The position numbers and the translations under genes are program-made. From assembly GCA_025200525.1 (NCBI GenBank), contig CM045761.1, forward strand, positions 39,874,190-39,938,189: 64,000 bases of DNA, in the 5' to 3' direction. The notes under the pieces were generated by a model. It saw only the letters and a program-made list of their open reading frames with translations, made no database searches and had not been told where the DNA came from. Position 1 is the stretch's first letter. Each line of letters opens with the position of its first letter. This DNA comes from Camellia lanceoleosa (taxonomy: Eukaryota > Streptophyta > Magnoliopsida > Ericales > Theaceae). This document shows, piece by piece, positions 1-12,200 of the stretch.

Positions 1-1
1 A

Positions 2-475
2 TATACGGCGGTGTTTGGCAAAGCTTGCCATCTCCCGGTTGAACTTGAGCATCCAACATTGTGGGCCATAAAGAAGTTTAACTTCAATATGGCCGCGGCT
101 AGGCTCAATTGGAAATTGCAACTCAATGAGTTGGAGGAGATCCGAAATGATGCTTATGAGAGTTCGAGAGTTTTTAAAGCTCAGACTAAAGAATTCTATG
201 ACAAGCATATTAATAGAAAATCCTTTGAACCCGACCAAAAAGTGTGGCTTTTTAATTCAAAATTGAGACTTTTTCCGAGTAAGCTAAGATCAAGATGGGA
301 TGGCCCCTTTGTGGTTATTGAGGCATTTATTCATGGCGCCGTTGAAGTGCAAGATCCAAAGACTGGACACACTTTCAAAGTGAATGGCCAAAGACTAAAG
401 CCATATATAGAGGGGATTGGTAATGGGGATATCATTGAGTCCATTGCTTTGATGGACCTATTTTACTATGATTAA
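2..475 (+). CDS. Ty3/gypsy (Athila-like) integrase C-terminal part, cut by the window edge
   Basis: This is the end of a retrotransposon pol polyprotein; the upstream part (protease, RT, RNase H, integrase core) lies outside the window. The frame is already open at base 2 and the first codons read YTAVFGKACHLPVELEH, so the GTG at 11 is not a real start. The FGKACHLPVELEH block, a charged helical stretch (LNELEEIRNDAYE), and a chromo/SH3-like tail (KVWLFNSKLRLFPSKLRSRW followed by DGPFVV) are typical of the integrase C-terminus in plant Athila/Tat Ty3/gypsy elements. It ends at TAA 473-475 with no internal stop. Family placement rests on recognised motifs, not a search. Confidence 0.88.
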   Translation, partial: YTAVFGKACHLPVELEHPTLWAIKKFNFNMAAARLNWKLQLNELEEIRNDAYESSRVFKAQTKEFYDKHINRKSFEPDQKVWLFNSKLRLFPSKLRSRWDGPFVVIEAFIHGAVEVQDPKTGHTFKVNGQRLKPYIEGIGNGDIIESIALMDLFYYD

Positions 476-1021
476 TAGATTGATTTCTTTGTCTATTTTC
501 TTTCCCTCTATTTTATTCTATTTTTCTTTGTTTGTTGTGCTTTATTTGCGTCTAGGAGACTTTAAATCCTCTAAAGGTGTAATTCATTTGGTATTAGCTG
601 TGCCCGAACGGCATCTGAGGGTCTAGTATAGCCACCTAACCGTGTTTGTAATGAGTTCCTAGGAGACCAACTGAGACGGTGGAAATTAGAGTTCGAATGG
701 CAAAGCCTAGAACACAAAGGTTTGGAATTTCCGAGACTAGAGTCTGGTTTAAATACCCAGGGATGTAGAGATTGCTTCAAAACTACCCCGGCTTGAACTC
801 TGTATGGCAGCCCCATAGGTTGAGGTAGCTTTATGCGCCTCGATTCTGGATACCGAATCAACCTAGTCTGTCACCCTGTTGGAGATTAGGGAAAGTTACA
901 GACACAGTTTGGCGTGGTTTTCGCGTGAAGATTATACATTTATTGAACCATTTATTTATGTTCGCAAATATTCTTATTTCGATTGTAAATTTAAGGTTCA
1001 AGCTGGGTTGGGAAAAAAAAT

Positions 1022-1318
1022 TTCCCGCACGTGCGGCACTATCCACTCACGTGCAGCAAAAGAGTGTCAAACCAAAAACGCGTACTGCATTAATTGCAGG
1101 TGTGCGAGTGCATGCGTCAGCCAAGCCGCACGTGCGGAACGTCATTTTTTTTATAAAAAAAAAAAAAATGAGCGAGCAAATCACCGCACGTGCAGCCTAA
1201 TCCTCGCACGTGCGGGAAATTTGGTAAATCTGAACTTCACACATTGCTTAATATGCAAGTGCGTGGCCTTCGTGCGGAGTGTGCGTCTGCACGTGTGGCG
1301 TACACTCCCGTACGTGCG
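1022..1318. repeat. Cluster of CGCACGTGCG palindromes (G-box core) in the Athila-like element
   Basis: The palindrome CGCACGTGCG or a 1-2 base variant occurs about eight times at irregular spacing, for example near 1026, 1048, 1128, 1182, 1204, 1290 and 1308. Each centre is CACGTG or a variant. Two further perfect copies lie in the LTR at about 5762 and 5781, each followed by TTGAC. Some variants look like CpG decay (CACGTGCAG, CACGTGTGG). Function unknown. Confidence 0.8.
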
Positions 1319-1782
1319 GCAATTTCTTTATAAAAATAAAATAAAATTCTGCAGATTTTGTTATGTTTATTGATTATTGTTTTTAATTTATTTACTTATT
1401 TCAAATAAATAAATTATAATAAAAATAAATAAATATACTACTTTATTTCTTTATTTATTTTTATTTTCAAAACAAAAAAACAAAAAAAAATTCTGCAGAT
1501 TTTGTTTTGTTTATTGATTATTATTTTTAATTTATTTACTTATTTTAAATAAATAAATAAATAAATAATTTATAAATAAAAATAATAATAATAAATATAC
1601 TATTTTATTTCTTTATTTATTTTTATTTTTATTTCAAAAAAATAAAATAAAATTTGATCTCATCAAAAACCCATCCACTCCTCTCACAATCACTCACAGA
1701 CTCTCTCTCTATCTCTCATCAACTCTCTCTATCTCGCTTTCTCTCTCATAACCTCACAAACCCACCAAAGACTTGTCCACCC

Positions 1783-1826
1783 CCACCATCACCATCACCA
1801 TCACCATCACCATCACCATCACTATC
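1783..1826 (+). repeat. (CACCAT)n microsatellite
   Basis: A run of CACCAT/CATCAC units followed by CTT-rich DNA. It gives rise to meaningless Ser-Pro and Thr-Ile repeat ORFs. Confidence 0.9.
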
Positions 1827-2874
1827 TTCTTCTTCTTTTTTCTTCCTTCTTCTTCTTCTTCTTTCTTCTTCTTTGCCACCACCATCTCACCACCGGCATC
1901 ACTATTTCTTCTCCGTCCGATGAATCTCCTGCGACCACCATTTTTTCTGGCAAATCTTCATTCTTTTTTCTCTTTTTCTCTTTTTCTCTCCTTTTTCAAG
2001 GTAACATTTACTTTTTGTTTAGATTTGTGGGCATAGGAGTAGAGAAGTAGAGTTTTGATTTTATTTTTTTAATTCAAATCTTGATCTATGTTTCATACCA
2101 AAAAAAGGGGAAGGGGTTTATACTGCTTAGCCATGTTTGTTGTTAGTTGTTTATTCTTTCTATTATTTTATTTTATTTATTTAGCCATGTTTATTTAGTT
2201 TGTTCATCTTAAAAAACAAAACAACAAAAAATTGCGTAAGAAGAAGATGACGCACGTCGGCCCTCTCAAGACGTATGTTCAAAAAAAAAAAAAAAAAAGA
2301 AAACTCAAAAATAAAGGTACTAATAATAATAATAATAATTTAGCTTATTTTTATTTACTATATTTGTTTAGTTTAAATTGTTTAGTAGTGATTCTCGTTA
2401 ATTTTATTAGTTAGTGGATTGTTGTTTTTATTTTTATTTTACTTGTTTAGTTAGTGATTTTATTTTTATTTTTATTTTTATTTTATGATGTAATTGTTCA
2501 TTTAATTGTTAAGTAGTTTAGTTTTTAGTTTTATTTTATTTTATTTTCTAAATTTTTATTTTATTTTATTTTCTTCTCTTCTACTAACTTTGCAAAAAAA
2601 AAAAAAAAGTTTAGTTTAGTTTATTTTATTATATACTTTAGTTTATTTGGTACTATAGTTTACTTCTTTTATAGTTTAGTTTAGTTTATTTAATGTCATT
2701 TTTACTCATTTATTTAATTCTTTTCGTTTTTTTAAAAAAAAATAAAAAATAAAAAATAAAATTGGTGCGAATTGCATGTGGTACATCAGTGGGCAGACTT
2801 GTGCTTTAATATTTTATTTGATTCTTATGCTGGTTTCACGAGTATATGTGTTTTATTGTTGATGTGTGTAGGAT

Positions 2875-4085
2875 ATGAGTCGACGTATTTCCGCTCAAGC
2901 CTCCTCGGCGCCGCCGCCGCCACCGCCACCGCCACCGCCACCGTCACCACCATCCTCGCCACCACCACCAGATGACTTGTCACGGCCGGAGTGGGCTTCA
3001 TGCTCGCTTCACAAGCTCACGCAGTTCAACATTCCATATTTTCAGCATGACCCGGCCACTTCTTGGGCCGTTGAGCAGCTCCAACTCCAGCAGCAGTTAG
3101 GCCTTTGCATGGTTACAGCGCCTACTTATCCTCGTCTGGTACGACTATTCTACCAGAACCTGTATGAGTCACTCACCGAGGAAGGCCTGCTGTCAATTAT
3201 TGATGGTCATCTCGTGTGCGTCACCAAATCCATGATTGCCACCGTGTTAGGGTTCTTTTCCAACCCAGAATACCAGCCCTTCCCGGAAGTTGAGAACCAA
3301 CAACCCATCCACCGCCTCATCCGAGAACACTTCTCGGGGGACCACGATGACGCGAGTTATACATGCTTGCGCCGGAGCAAGCTGCCTGGTCGCTTGATAT
3401 TCATTGATTCTGTGGTCCATAAGAATGCCCTTCCACTGGGACATAAGGCTGAGCGCCGTTTGGAGTTTGTTCGGGTCTTACATGGGTATCAGCATGGCTA
3501 TCAGTCCGCCATGACCTCATCTGGATACATATGCGCAAATTTCTATGAGAGGCAGTTCGACCTCAACCTATGCGGAACCTGGCTTGGCCCCTACTATTTG
3601 CCAACATGCTCACACTTGTCTTCAAGCTAAACGGCCTTCCCCTTGCTTCGATTGAGGAGGTTGATCAGGCTTATCCGACTTTCGGGTAGCGGGAATGGCA
3701 GCATAACATATCTCGTTTTTCGCAACAGGCTGGTGCCCAAGTTGATGAGGCCCTGGACCCCGTACACAACCACCCACCTCATCATGTTCCCTCCGTGCCT
3801 CCCCAAGGGGACCCACTCTATATGACTCGCGAGGAGTACTTACAACTTCAGCACTCTATGGATCAGGTCCACAGTACTCTTCAGGATTACCACCAGAGTC
3901 TTATGGAGTTACGCACGGTTTTTCAAGCGCATCGAGACTAATCTCAGGCGGCCTTCGACCAGCTACACGCCCGCCAACTCGACATCTAGCAATGGGTTCA
4001 GGATGAAGCCTTTGAGACGCGATCTTTGATGCACGCCTTGTTTGCCCAGCATTTCTCGTCACCACCACCACCGGATTCTCCGTAG
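2875..4085 (+). pseudogene. Decayed ORF in the post-pol ('env-like') position of the Athila-like element
   Basis: An open frame from ATG 2875 to TAA 3630 encodes 251 residues: a short N-terminus, a polyproline run (residues ~13-30), then a folded-looking region containing HKLTQFNIPYF, VTKSMIATVLGF and FYERQFDLNLCGTWLGPYY. The reading continues one frame over from about 3606 (MLTLVFKLNGLPLASIEEVD) to a TAG at 4083-4085, passing stops at about 3688, 3940 and 3988. The second part contains a glutamine/heptad-rich segment (EEYLQLQHSMDQVHSTLQDY) likely to be a coiled coil. The original product was probably about 400 residues. I recall similar proteins annotated as 'putative plant transposon protein' downstream of Athila pol; I see no signal peptide or membrane anchor, so 'envelope' is only positional. 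Confidence 0.65.
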
Positions 4086-5596
4086 TACCCACTGTATATT
4101 GCTTTATCTCTTTATTTTTATTTTTATTTATTTTTAGTTATTTCTTCTTCTTAAAAAAAAATTAAAGTGAAGTGTGTGTACGTGTTACTATATGCCTACC
4201 TGGATGTGCACCTACAATCTCTGGTAATCTTATCTCATTTCTCTTTACTTTTCCATTGAGGACAACGTTATATTCAAGTTGGGGGACGAGGGTCGTATTT
4301 TTCTTTTGTGCATTCCTATTTGGCTCAATCATTCATGCTTATGCCTGTTTCACTTGATTGCATTACTTCACTTGATGTGACTTGTTGCAAGTAGGGTGAT
4401 GATATTTGTATATGTTAATTAGAGAGCATAGTAGACTTGTATGAAAAGGATTTATTGGGTAGATACTTGCATGTGATGTTTGCACTAGATATTTGTATAT
4501 GTGATGTTTGCACTAGAGGAGTCGTTTGTGCTTGTGGTATTAGTACACTTGTCATAAGTATGCCTTAATTCACATGAACACACTCTCATAGCGGTGATCT
4601 CTTTATTATAATCCCTGGTGTACATCATTGATAATAGCTAGGGTTGCAAAAAAAAAAAAATAAGGCGCCAAGATTCTCTTCAAAATTTTAAAAAAACAAA
4701 AAAAAACAAAAAAACACTTGACTTGTTTGGGTTCGTAACCTTTTTAACTCGAGTTATTAAGCCTGTAGGGGTGTCTTTACACCTAGTGCCCTAAAACCGT
4801 CTGGTTTGGGAGTCATTGACCCAATACTTGCTACATGGGTTAATTAGAAAGCTTAAGGGACTTAGACATTGCACAGTTAAGGAAAAAATAAGGAGAATGA
4901 CTTGTTCGGATTCGTAGCCTTTTCAACTCGAGTTATTAAGCTCGTAGGGGTGTTTCTACACCTAGTGCCCTAAAACCATCTAGCTTGGGAGTCATTGGCC
5001 CAATACTTGTTACATGGATTGATTAGAAAGCTTAATGGATCAAGGCATTGCACAGTCATTTAAAAAAAAAAAATTGAGAATCTTGGCTGCAACAGGTTAG
5101 TTTTTCTGTCTATGTTGGGTGTTATTATAAGTTACATTGGGCTATTATAGTGGACAGTTAACTAATATGGAGTTTGCACTTTACACCAAGGGCACTGATG
5201 ATTTGTTTACTAGCATGCACAAGCACAAGGGACTTTACTTTTGTATTAACTGATTGGTGGTTTTGACTCAATAAGTTCCTTCATGCTTGTCCACTATGCC
5301 TTTAATGACTTATTATGTTTTAATATCACATTGTAGTGGCACATAAGTTAATTGTTAGGTGGAGTAGTATGGTTAATTGTTGGGCATATATGAATATGAA
5401 AATGTTTGTGGATATCATTTTTGGAAACACTCACGAGACTTTACTCGTCCACTTGGGGTAACTTTGTGGTTTAAAGGCTTGTTGCGTATGCTAAATGCAA
5501 CCGTTTTCCCCCGAAAGAGGAAATAACTAGATTTTGTTCAAATTTTATTTTATTTTTATTACTTGCTTGAGGACTAGCAAGTTGTAAGTTGGGAGA
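4086..5596 (+). other. Athila-like 3' untranslated region up to the polypurine tract
   Basis: Non-coding DNA between the post-pol ORF and the LTR, including a tandem duplication (listed separately). Just before the LTR it has the typical 'cttgaggactagcaag' motif and a purine-rich AAGTTGGGAGA tract that can serve as the polypurine primer site. Confidence 0.55.
4717..5065 (+). repeat. Tandem duplication, two ~178-bp units
   Basis: Two diverged copies begin near 4720 (acttgtttgggttcg) and 4898 (acttgttcggattcg). Both run through aactcgagttattaag, cacctagtgccctaaaacc, a gggagtcattg block and gcacagt. Period about 178 bp. It lies in the Athila-like 3' region. Confidence 0.85.
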
Positions 5597-6660
5597 TGTG
5601 ATTAAGGCCGAATTATACATCATTAAGGCCGTTAATTAGAATCTCTTAACTTCACTTGCTTGTCAAACTGTATACTTTATATGTGTTGAATGTCAATTAG
5701 ATTGTACATAGCCGGAGCATAAAATAAACAAAAAGACAGAATTTGGAAAGAGTTGACTTTCCCGCACGTGCGTTGACTTTTTCGCACGTGCGTTGACCTT
5801 TTCTAGGAAAATATGCCAGATGTTTTAAACCTTTTTGGAAAGACAACAGAAGTATAAATAAGCAAGAAAAAGACTGGATTAGGATTCTGAAGTTGTTTTA
5901 TCAAGAAAGGGAGGCTAAGGTTTGAAAGGAAAAGGAACTTGAAGCTTCAAGCATGTCTCCCATGGTGGCTTCTTCTCCATCTACCTCCTTTTTCTCCTCC
6001 ATGAGTGGCTAGTCTCTTTTTCTAGGGTTTTGATGAAACCTTAGGCATGTAATTAGTTTTTTTTTTCGATTTTCAATTATGTAAAGGTTTGAACAATTGT
6101 ATAGTGTTTTAGGAGTTTTATATATACACTTTCCATTATTTTTTCAAGTATTCAGCTTTCTATGATTATTGAATGTTTTCCATACAAGAGTTTTCTATTC
6201 TTTCACATTTAAGGTATGAGACGAATCATACTACGAGGGACGAGTCGTGTCACTACCCTAGTTTAGAGTGAACGATTCGTACTACTTGAAATGGTTCGTG
6301 CTCGTACATTGAACGTGATGATTTTCTTGTTAAATGCTTTGAACTTGTAGTTGCAAAGCATTATTCCGTTCGAACCATAACATAATTGATTTCAATTGGA
6401 AATCTTAATTACATGACTAGTGATAGACTCTTTGCCCTAGATTTTCCCACAATTCAGTAAATCTAATTTCATTTATTATTGATAATTTAATTACTTAGTT
6501 TAATTTATTTGTTATTAATTTAGGTTATGAACAATCAATCTTTTCATCAAAATTAATTTAGGAATTTAACAATTAAATTAATTTAACTTCACAATTTTCC
6601 CTGTGGATCGATACCTGGACTTGCCATTATTCTAATAGAATTTGGTATAATTTAATAATT
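5597..6660 (+). mobile_element. Probable 3' LTR of the Athila-like Ty3/gypsy element
   Basis: It starts with TGTGATTAAGGCCG right after a purine-rich tract. It carries two CGCACGTGCG palindromes near 5762 and 5781, and ends in the motif 'ttccctgtggatcgatacc' that commonly sits near the 3' end of plant Ty3/gypsy LTRs. The exact 3' border (about 6660-6690) is uncertain, because the 5' LTR is outside the window and no target duplication can be tested. Confidence 0.6.
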
Positions 6661-6687
6661 TATTTTTGGTGTATGTAACGACCAACC

Positions 6688-7139
6688 ACTCACCCCTCTT
6701 CTTCCATGATCCCATGATCTCGCATTCTTCTCTCTTTTCTTTTTATTTTTTTTTATTTTCTTCCGATTTTATTTTTCTCTCTATTTGTTTATTTGTTTAT
6801 TTTTCTTTTTTGTTCAATATATTTTACACATATTTTCATACAATGTATGTATGCCCGTAATGCACTAGGACATTATGGGTATACATACAATTTTCATATA
6901 ATTATATAAGCAAAAGCAGTATTGTATAGATGTCTGTGGAAATTTTATATACACTAGGCACATCTATCTATTTAGCTATTTATTATATAAGCAAAAACGA
7001 GTTTTTGTGAGGAGTTTTTTGTGAGAATTCAAAAATTTTATAATAAATTTGTGATTTTATCAAATTAAAAAATAAATTTAAATAGTGTTAGGATTACAAT
7101 TATATTCTAATCCTAATATTATTTACACCGTTACGCTAG
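6688..7139 (+). mobile_element. Non-autonomous Helitron-like unit 1 (terminal hairpin lost)
   Basis: It parallels unit 2 along its length, with shared blocks such as ttccatgatc, acaatgtatgtat, cactaggacatta, aaaaacgagtttttgt and aaattaaaaaataaattt. It ends atttacaccgttacgCTAG|T at 7136-7139. Compared with unit 2 the stem GTGCC...GGCAC is deleted but the CTAG terminus is kept. The 5' end is not resolved. Confidence 0.6.
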
Positions 7140-7315
7140 TATTTTAATAAAGTAGGATGGTTTTTGAATCTTCAACATATTTTTGTCCTACTATGATATT
7201 TGGATGTCTCAGATCTGTTTAAATTACAAAGCAATGACTGAAATATATTTTTCAAAAAATGTCCTACATGTACATTTTCTATTTTCCAACTTCTCTCTCT
7301 TACTTTTTCCTTTTC

Positions 7316-7776
7316 TCACCCATCCTTCCATGATCTCATAATCCCACTTTCCTCCCTCTTTTCATTTTATTTTTTTATTTTCTCTCATTTTTATTTTTTT
7401 CTCTATTTGTTTATTTTTCTATTTTCTCCTTTTTGTTCAATATATTTTATACATATTTCCATACAATGTATGTATACCCATAATACACTAGGACATTACA
7501 GGCATACATACAATTTCCATATAATTATATAAGAAAAATATTATTGTATGTATGCCCTTGAAAATTGTATATATATCAAGTACATCTATCTATCTAGCTA
7601 TATATTATATAAATAAAAACGAGTTTTTGTAAAGAGTTTTATGAGGACTCCAAAATTTTATAATAAATTTTTGAATTTATCAAATTAAAAAATAAATTTA
7701 AATAGTATTGAGATTATAATTATATTCTAATCTTAGCATTATTTATACCGTGCCTTCAAGCACGGGCATACGCTAG
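7316..7776 (+). mobile_element. Non-autonomous Helitron-like unit 2 with 3' hairpin and CTAG end
   Basis: Head-to-tail with unit 1 (offset about 630 bp). The 3' end has a perfect 6-bp stem, CCGTGC (7748-7753) and GCACGG (7760-7765) around a CTTCAA loop, then GCATACG and terminal CTAG (7773-7776) followed by T. A short GC hairpin a few bases before CTRR with a T on the host side is the Helitron 3' signature. The same terminal sequence, inverted, marks the 3' end of the Rep/helicase Helitron at 31992. The unit is AT-rich and non-coding. Confidence 0.72.
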
Positions 7777-8606
7777 TATATATATATAACACAAAGCAAT
7801 TTTATATATAATATGTTTTATATATATAACTGCTAATTTATAATAAATTTTATATCTTAAATCTCCTTCACATTCATATTTACTTTGACATTTCATTGGA
7901 AGTTAAAAAATTATATATGTATTAACTATAACGGAGTAGAGTAGTTTAGAAAAGCAGATTATAAATTTTATAGTTTGAATCACGATTAGCGATTATAACA
8001 ATATAAATTGATACGAATCAATACAATTTTAACAAATTGAGCGATACTTTACACCACCCAAGGCCCAAGCTTCCCTCTATGTCTGTCTCCACCTGCTCTT
8101 GATTCATTAGTCTTTTGCTTTTTTTTTAGGCTCCTGATTTGCTTGAAATACTTTCTTTAATTAAAAAAAAAATGGCCATATTAACTGGTTCAACACGGGT
8201 TTCACATTTAAAACAATTTAATACAAAATTCTCTCATTTAATAAACAAATTTAAACAGATTAATTTTATATTGATTAGATAAATGTACTGAACTAATTTG
8301 TTGACATTTGTCATTTTTTTAGCAATAGATAGTAGTGGTGGTGCTGTTGGAATGGTAACCATGTTGGTGGAGTGGCAGCAGAGAAATGATAAAGTGGAAA
8401 CAGAGGTAGTAGAGTGGTGGTGATGGAGGTGTTAATGATTCACAGTGTGAACTGCAACAACATAAGTTGATTCAAGCAACCACATCAAGATTATTTATTT
8501 ATTTATTTAGATGGATCAGCTACATCAAGATTAATAAAGCGTTGTCACGCAATGTTAAAGCTCTATCTAGACATTTGAATAAGATTTTCATCAAAGTGGT
8601 AGCAAT
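7777..8606. other. Gene-free AT-rich stretch flanking the copia insertion
   Basis: AT-rich DNA followed by a GGTGGT/GATGGAGG low-complexity patch (8331-8430). The same kind of GGTGGTGATGG sequence resumes at 13916, after the copia element. I see no gene. Confidence 0.6.
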
Positions 8607-9242
8607 TGTTAGGGAAAATCTATAATTCCCCACAAGTAAATCAATCAATGGGAATAAAAACTAATGCGGAAAAATTAAATCCAAAGCAACACAAGAATTT
8701 TTACGTGGTTCCCTCAATGTGAGGTACGTCCACGGGATCGAAATCCGATTCCACTATCAACCAAATAGTTTCCAAACGATTACAAACGAGACACAAATAA
8801 TCTCACAAAATCACCCTTAGGCGAATTCCAAATAATCACAAATAAACAAGAGGAAAGATCTCACAAAATAGATAAACCAAAATCTTCAAAACCAAAATAT
8901 AGAAGACCCAAAATAATGCACCCAAAACAGAACTGAAAGCCGAACCAAACCAATCCACACGCTGCCCGAATTAACCCAAATACTCACACGAATCACCGCA
9001 AAGATTTCGAAAAGGTGTTTGTAGCCGCCGTCCACTTTTTGTGTATAGAACAAAAATAATATATGTATTAGATATATATTATTAAATCTTGGGTTTTGTA
9101 ATCAAACCCTAATTGTATCCAAATTAAATTGTGTCTCCTCAAATATAATATATAAAAATATATTATACCTAAACCAAGCCAAATTAAAATTCTTTAATAA
9201 ATCAATTGGGTCTCACACTCCAATAAGGAGGTATACCCAACA
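8607..9242 (-). mobile_element. 3' LTR of the Ty1/copia element
   Basis: 636 bp with TG...CA ends: TGTTAGGGAAAATC at the left and ATACCCAACA at the right on the plus strand. It matches 13289-13915 along its length with scattered substitutions and a ~13-bp indel near 9060. On the element's strand a purine tract (9256-9243, GGTAGGGGGAGAAT) directly precedes it. The 5 bp before it are GCAAT, against ACAAT after the other LTR. Confidence 0.93.
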
Positions 9243-12200
9243 ATTCTCCCCCTACCGACTTAGGTGGAGATATCAACCATACCTGCCAAAGTTCGACACT
9301 TTGAATGTTTGTCCTCGACAAAGTCTTTGTCAATATATCCGAAATATTATCATCTGTGTAAACCTTTTCGAGTTGTAACAATTTCGAATCTAACATATCA
9401 CGAATCCAATGGTATCTCACATCAATGTATTTCGATCTCGAATAAAAAGTAGAATTTTTGCTCAAATGAATAGCACTTTGACTATCACAATAAAGCACAT
9501 ACTTTTCTTGCTTCAAACCCAACTCTTGCAAAAATTTCTTCAACCATAACTCTTCTTTGCAAGCTTCCGTAATAGCAATAAATTAAGTTTCGGTAGTTGA
9601 GAGAGCAACACATTTTTGTAATTTAGATTGCCATGCCACAGCTCCCCCTGCAAAAGTCATCAAATGCCCCGAAGTAGATTTCCTAGAATCAATATCACCG
9701 GCCATGTCAGAATCTGTGAACTCATCAAGTATCGGCTTACCATCCCCAAAACACAAACATACCTTCGAAGTTCCTCGAAAATACCTTAGAATCCATTTTA
9801 TCGCTGGCCAATGTTCTTTACCCGGATTAGAGAGAAACCGATTCACCACACCAACGGCGTAAGCAATATCTGGCCTTATGCAAACCATGGCGTACATCAA
9901 AGAACTAACTGCTGAAGCATAAGGAACTTTCAGCATCTCTTCCTTATCTTTCTCACTTGTAAGACATTGACTCGAACTAAGCTTGAAGTGACACGCAAGT
10001 GGACAACCAACCGGCTTTGCTTTATTCATGTTGAACCTCTCAAGAACTTTCTCAATATAACTTTCTTGAGACAACTAAATCAGCCCCTCTTTGCGATCAC
10101 GAACAATTTTCATACCAAGTATTTGCTTTGCCGGTCCCAAATCTTTCATAGCAAAAGACTTGCTCAACTCCAATTTCAACCTATTTATCATGGTAGAATC
10201 TTGACCCACAATTAACATGTCATCAACATAAAGCAAAAGAATAATAAATTTGCCATCCGAGAACTTTTTCACAAACACACAATGGTCCGAAGTGGTTTTA
10301 GAAAAACCATTATTCATTATGAAAGAGTCAAATTTTTTGTACCATTGTCGCGGGGCTTGCTTGAAGCCATACAAACTTTTCTTCAATTTGCAAACAAATG
10401 TCTCTTTCCCTTTTTCCACAAAACCTTCCGGTTGCTGCATGTAAATTTCTTCTTCAAGATCACCATGAAGAAATGCGGTCTTCAAATCAAGTTGCTCAAC
10501 TTCAAGGTTCATACTTGCAGCCATACCAAGTACAACCCGAATAAAAGACATCTTTACAACCGGTGAGAAAATCTCGTCAAAGTCAATACTTTTCTTTTGC
10601 CCAAAGCCTTTCACAACAAGATGTGCCTTGTACCTCAGATTCTTGCCATCATTCTTCAATTTGAAAACCCACTTATTTTTCAGAATTTTCATCCCGTTAG
10701 ACAATTTCACTAAATCATAAGTCTGGTTTTCAAGCAAGGAATTCATCTCCTCGTCCATGACCTTTTTCTAATCACCTTTCTTTGCATGCTCAATTGCTTC
10801 TTGGTAGCTCTCAGGCTCCCCTTGATCGGAAATCAACACAAATTCATTGGGAGGATACTTTCTTGAAGGTTGTCGGTCCTTTGTAGATTTCCTCAACTCA
10901 AGTTGTGGTGGCGGTTCTTGAGTTGGATGCTCTTCCTCAATTTCTGGCTCAACTTCATTAGGATTAGCATCATCCTCAACATCTTTAATAAGTGGCTGCA
11001 CATCTCCTCCATTTTCATCATCCACCGAAGATGAAGGAGATGGATCCATGTCAATGAGATCACTAGTTTTTGGTTCTGGTTGATCACCTTTACCAAAGTC
11101 TTCAATTGTTTGGTCTTTAAGAAACACAACATCACGGCTTCGAATGATTTTCTTGTCGACCAGATCCCACAATCTATACCCAAATTCATCATGCCCATAG
11201 CCAAGACAAATACATTGTCTTGACTTACTATCAATCTTGGACCTCTCATCTTTTGGAATGTAAACAAAAGCTCGGCAACCAAACACTCTCAAGTGCTCAT
11301 AAGATACATCTTTACTGGTCCAAACTCTTTCTAGAACATCACCATTCAAAGGATAGTAATGAGACAAATTGATCACGTCAACCGCTGTCCTCAATGCATC
11401 ACCCCAAAAGGATCTTGGCAATTTAGCTTGTGAAAGCAAACACCTTGTTCTTTTCACAATGGTGCGGTTCATCCTCTCGGCAACGCCATTTTGTTGAGGA
11501 GTCTTCTTAACTGTCTTTTGGTGCCAAATACCTTGGCTGCGACAATACTTATCAAATGGCCTAATGTATTCACCACCATTGTCTGATCGGATGCACTTCA
11601 ATTTCTGCCCTGTTTCTCTTTCAACCATGGCCTGAAAATGCTTAAATACTTCTAGAACTTGATCTTTAGTTTTTAGTAGAAAAGCCCAAACTTTCCTTGA
11701 ATAATCATCAATGAAAATAACAAAATAAAGTGCACCACCATGTGTTCTAACTTTTAAAGGACCACAAACATCCGAATGAATCAACTCCAAAACATTTTCT
11801 TTTCTAGAAGCAACATTTTTATGAAAAGAAACTCTATGTTGTTTACCCGCCAAACAATGAACACAAATTTTGAGACATGTACCTTTCAAACCGGGTAGAA
11901 GTTCTTTCTTGAACAATACTTGCAGCCCCTTTTCACTCATGTGGCTAAGCCGCTTGTGTCACAATTCGGTATAAGTATCATTTTCAAGTGCATTGACAAC
12001 ACCTTTACAAATTTTTTCTTGCATCGAATAAAGTGTATGAGTCTTCTTGCACTTAACCACTACCAAAGAACCCTTTGTGAGCTTTCATATTCCATCACCA
12101 AATTTGTTGTTGAAGCCTTCATCATCTAGCTTCCCAGTAGAGATCAAATTGAGGCGAATGTCGGGAACATGCCTCACATCTTTAAGTACCAACTTGCAGC

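Larger units (their letters stand above)
476..2874 (+). other. Athila-like internal non-coding stretch between pol and the post-pol ORF
   Basis: No convincing coding sequence. It holds a cluster of 10-bp palindromes (listed separately), long T/A-rich low-complexity DNA (1380-1660 and 2040-2760) and a CACCAT microsatellite near 1783-1826. Small open frames here are repetitive (Ser/Pro/Phe-rich) and have no domain. A long non-coding spacer between pol and a further ORF is usual in Athila-type elements. Confidence 0.6.

Noticed and set aside
571..861. 96-codon minus-strand open frame and neighbours at 858-1373
   Set aside because: Inside the Athila-like non-coding spacer; no domain, and the plus-strand frames are shaped by the CACGTG repeats.
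1654..2036. Ser/Pro/Phe-rich open frames
   Set aside because: Direct translation of the CACCAT and CTT microsatellites.
6661..6690. PBS-like TTTTTGGTG after the Athila-like LTR, suggesting a second internal region
   Set aside because: Too short, and the following sequence is the Helitron-like unit, so I do not infer a second element.
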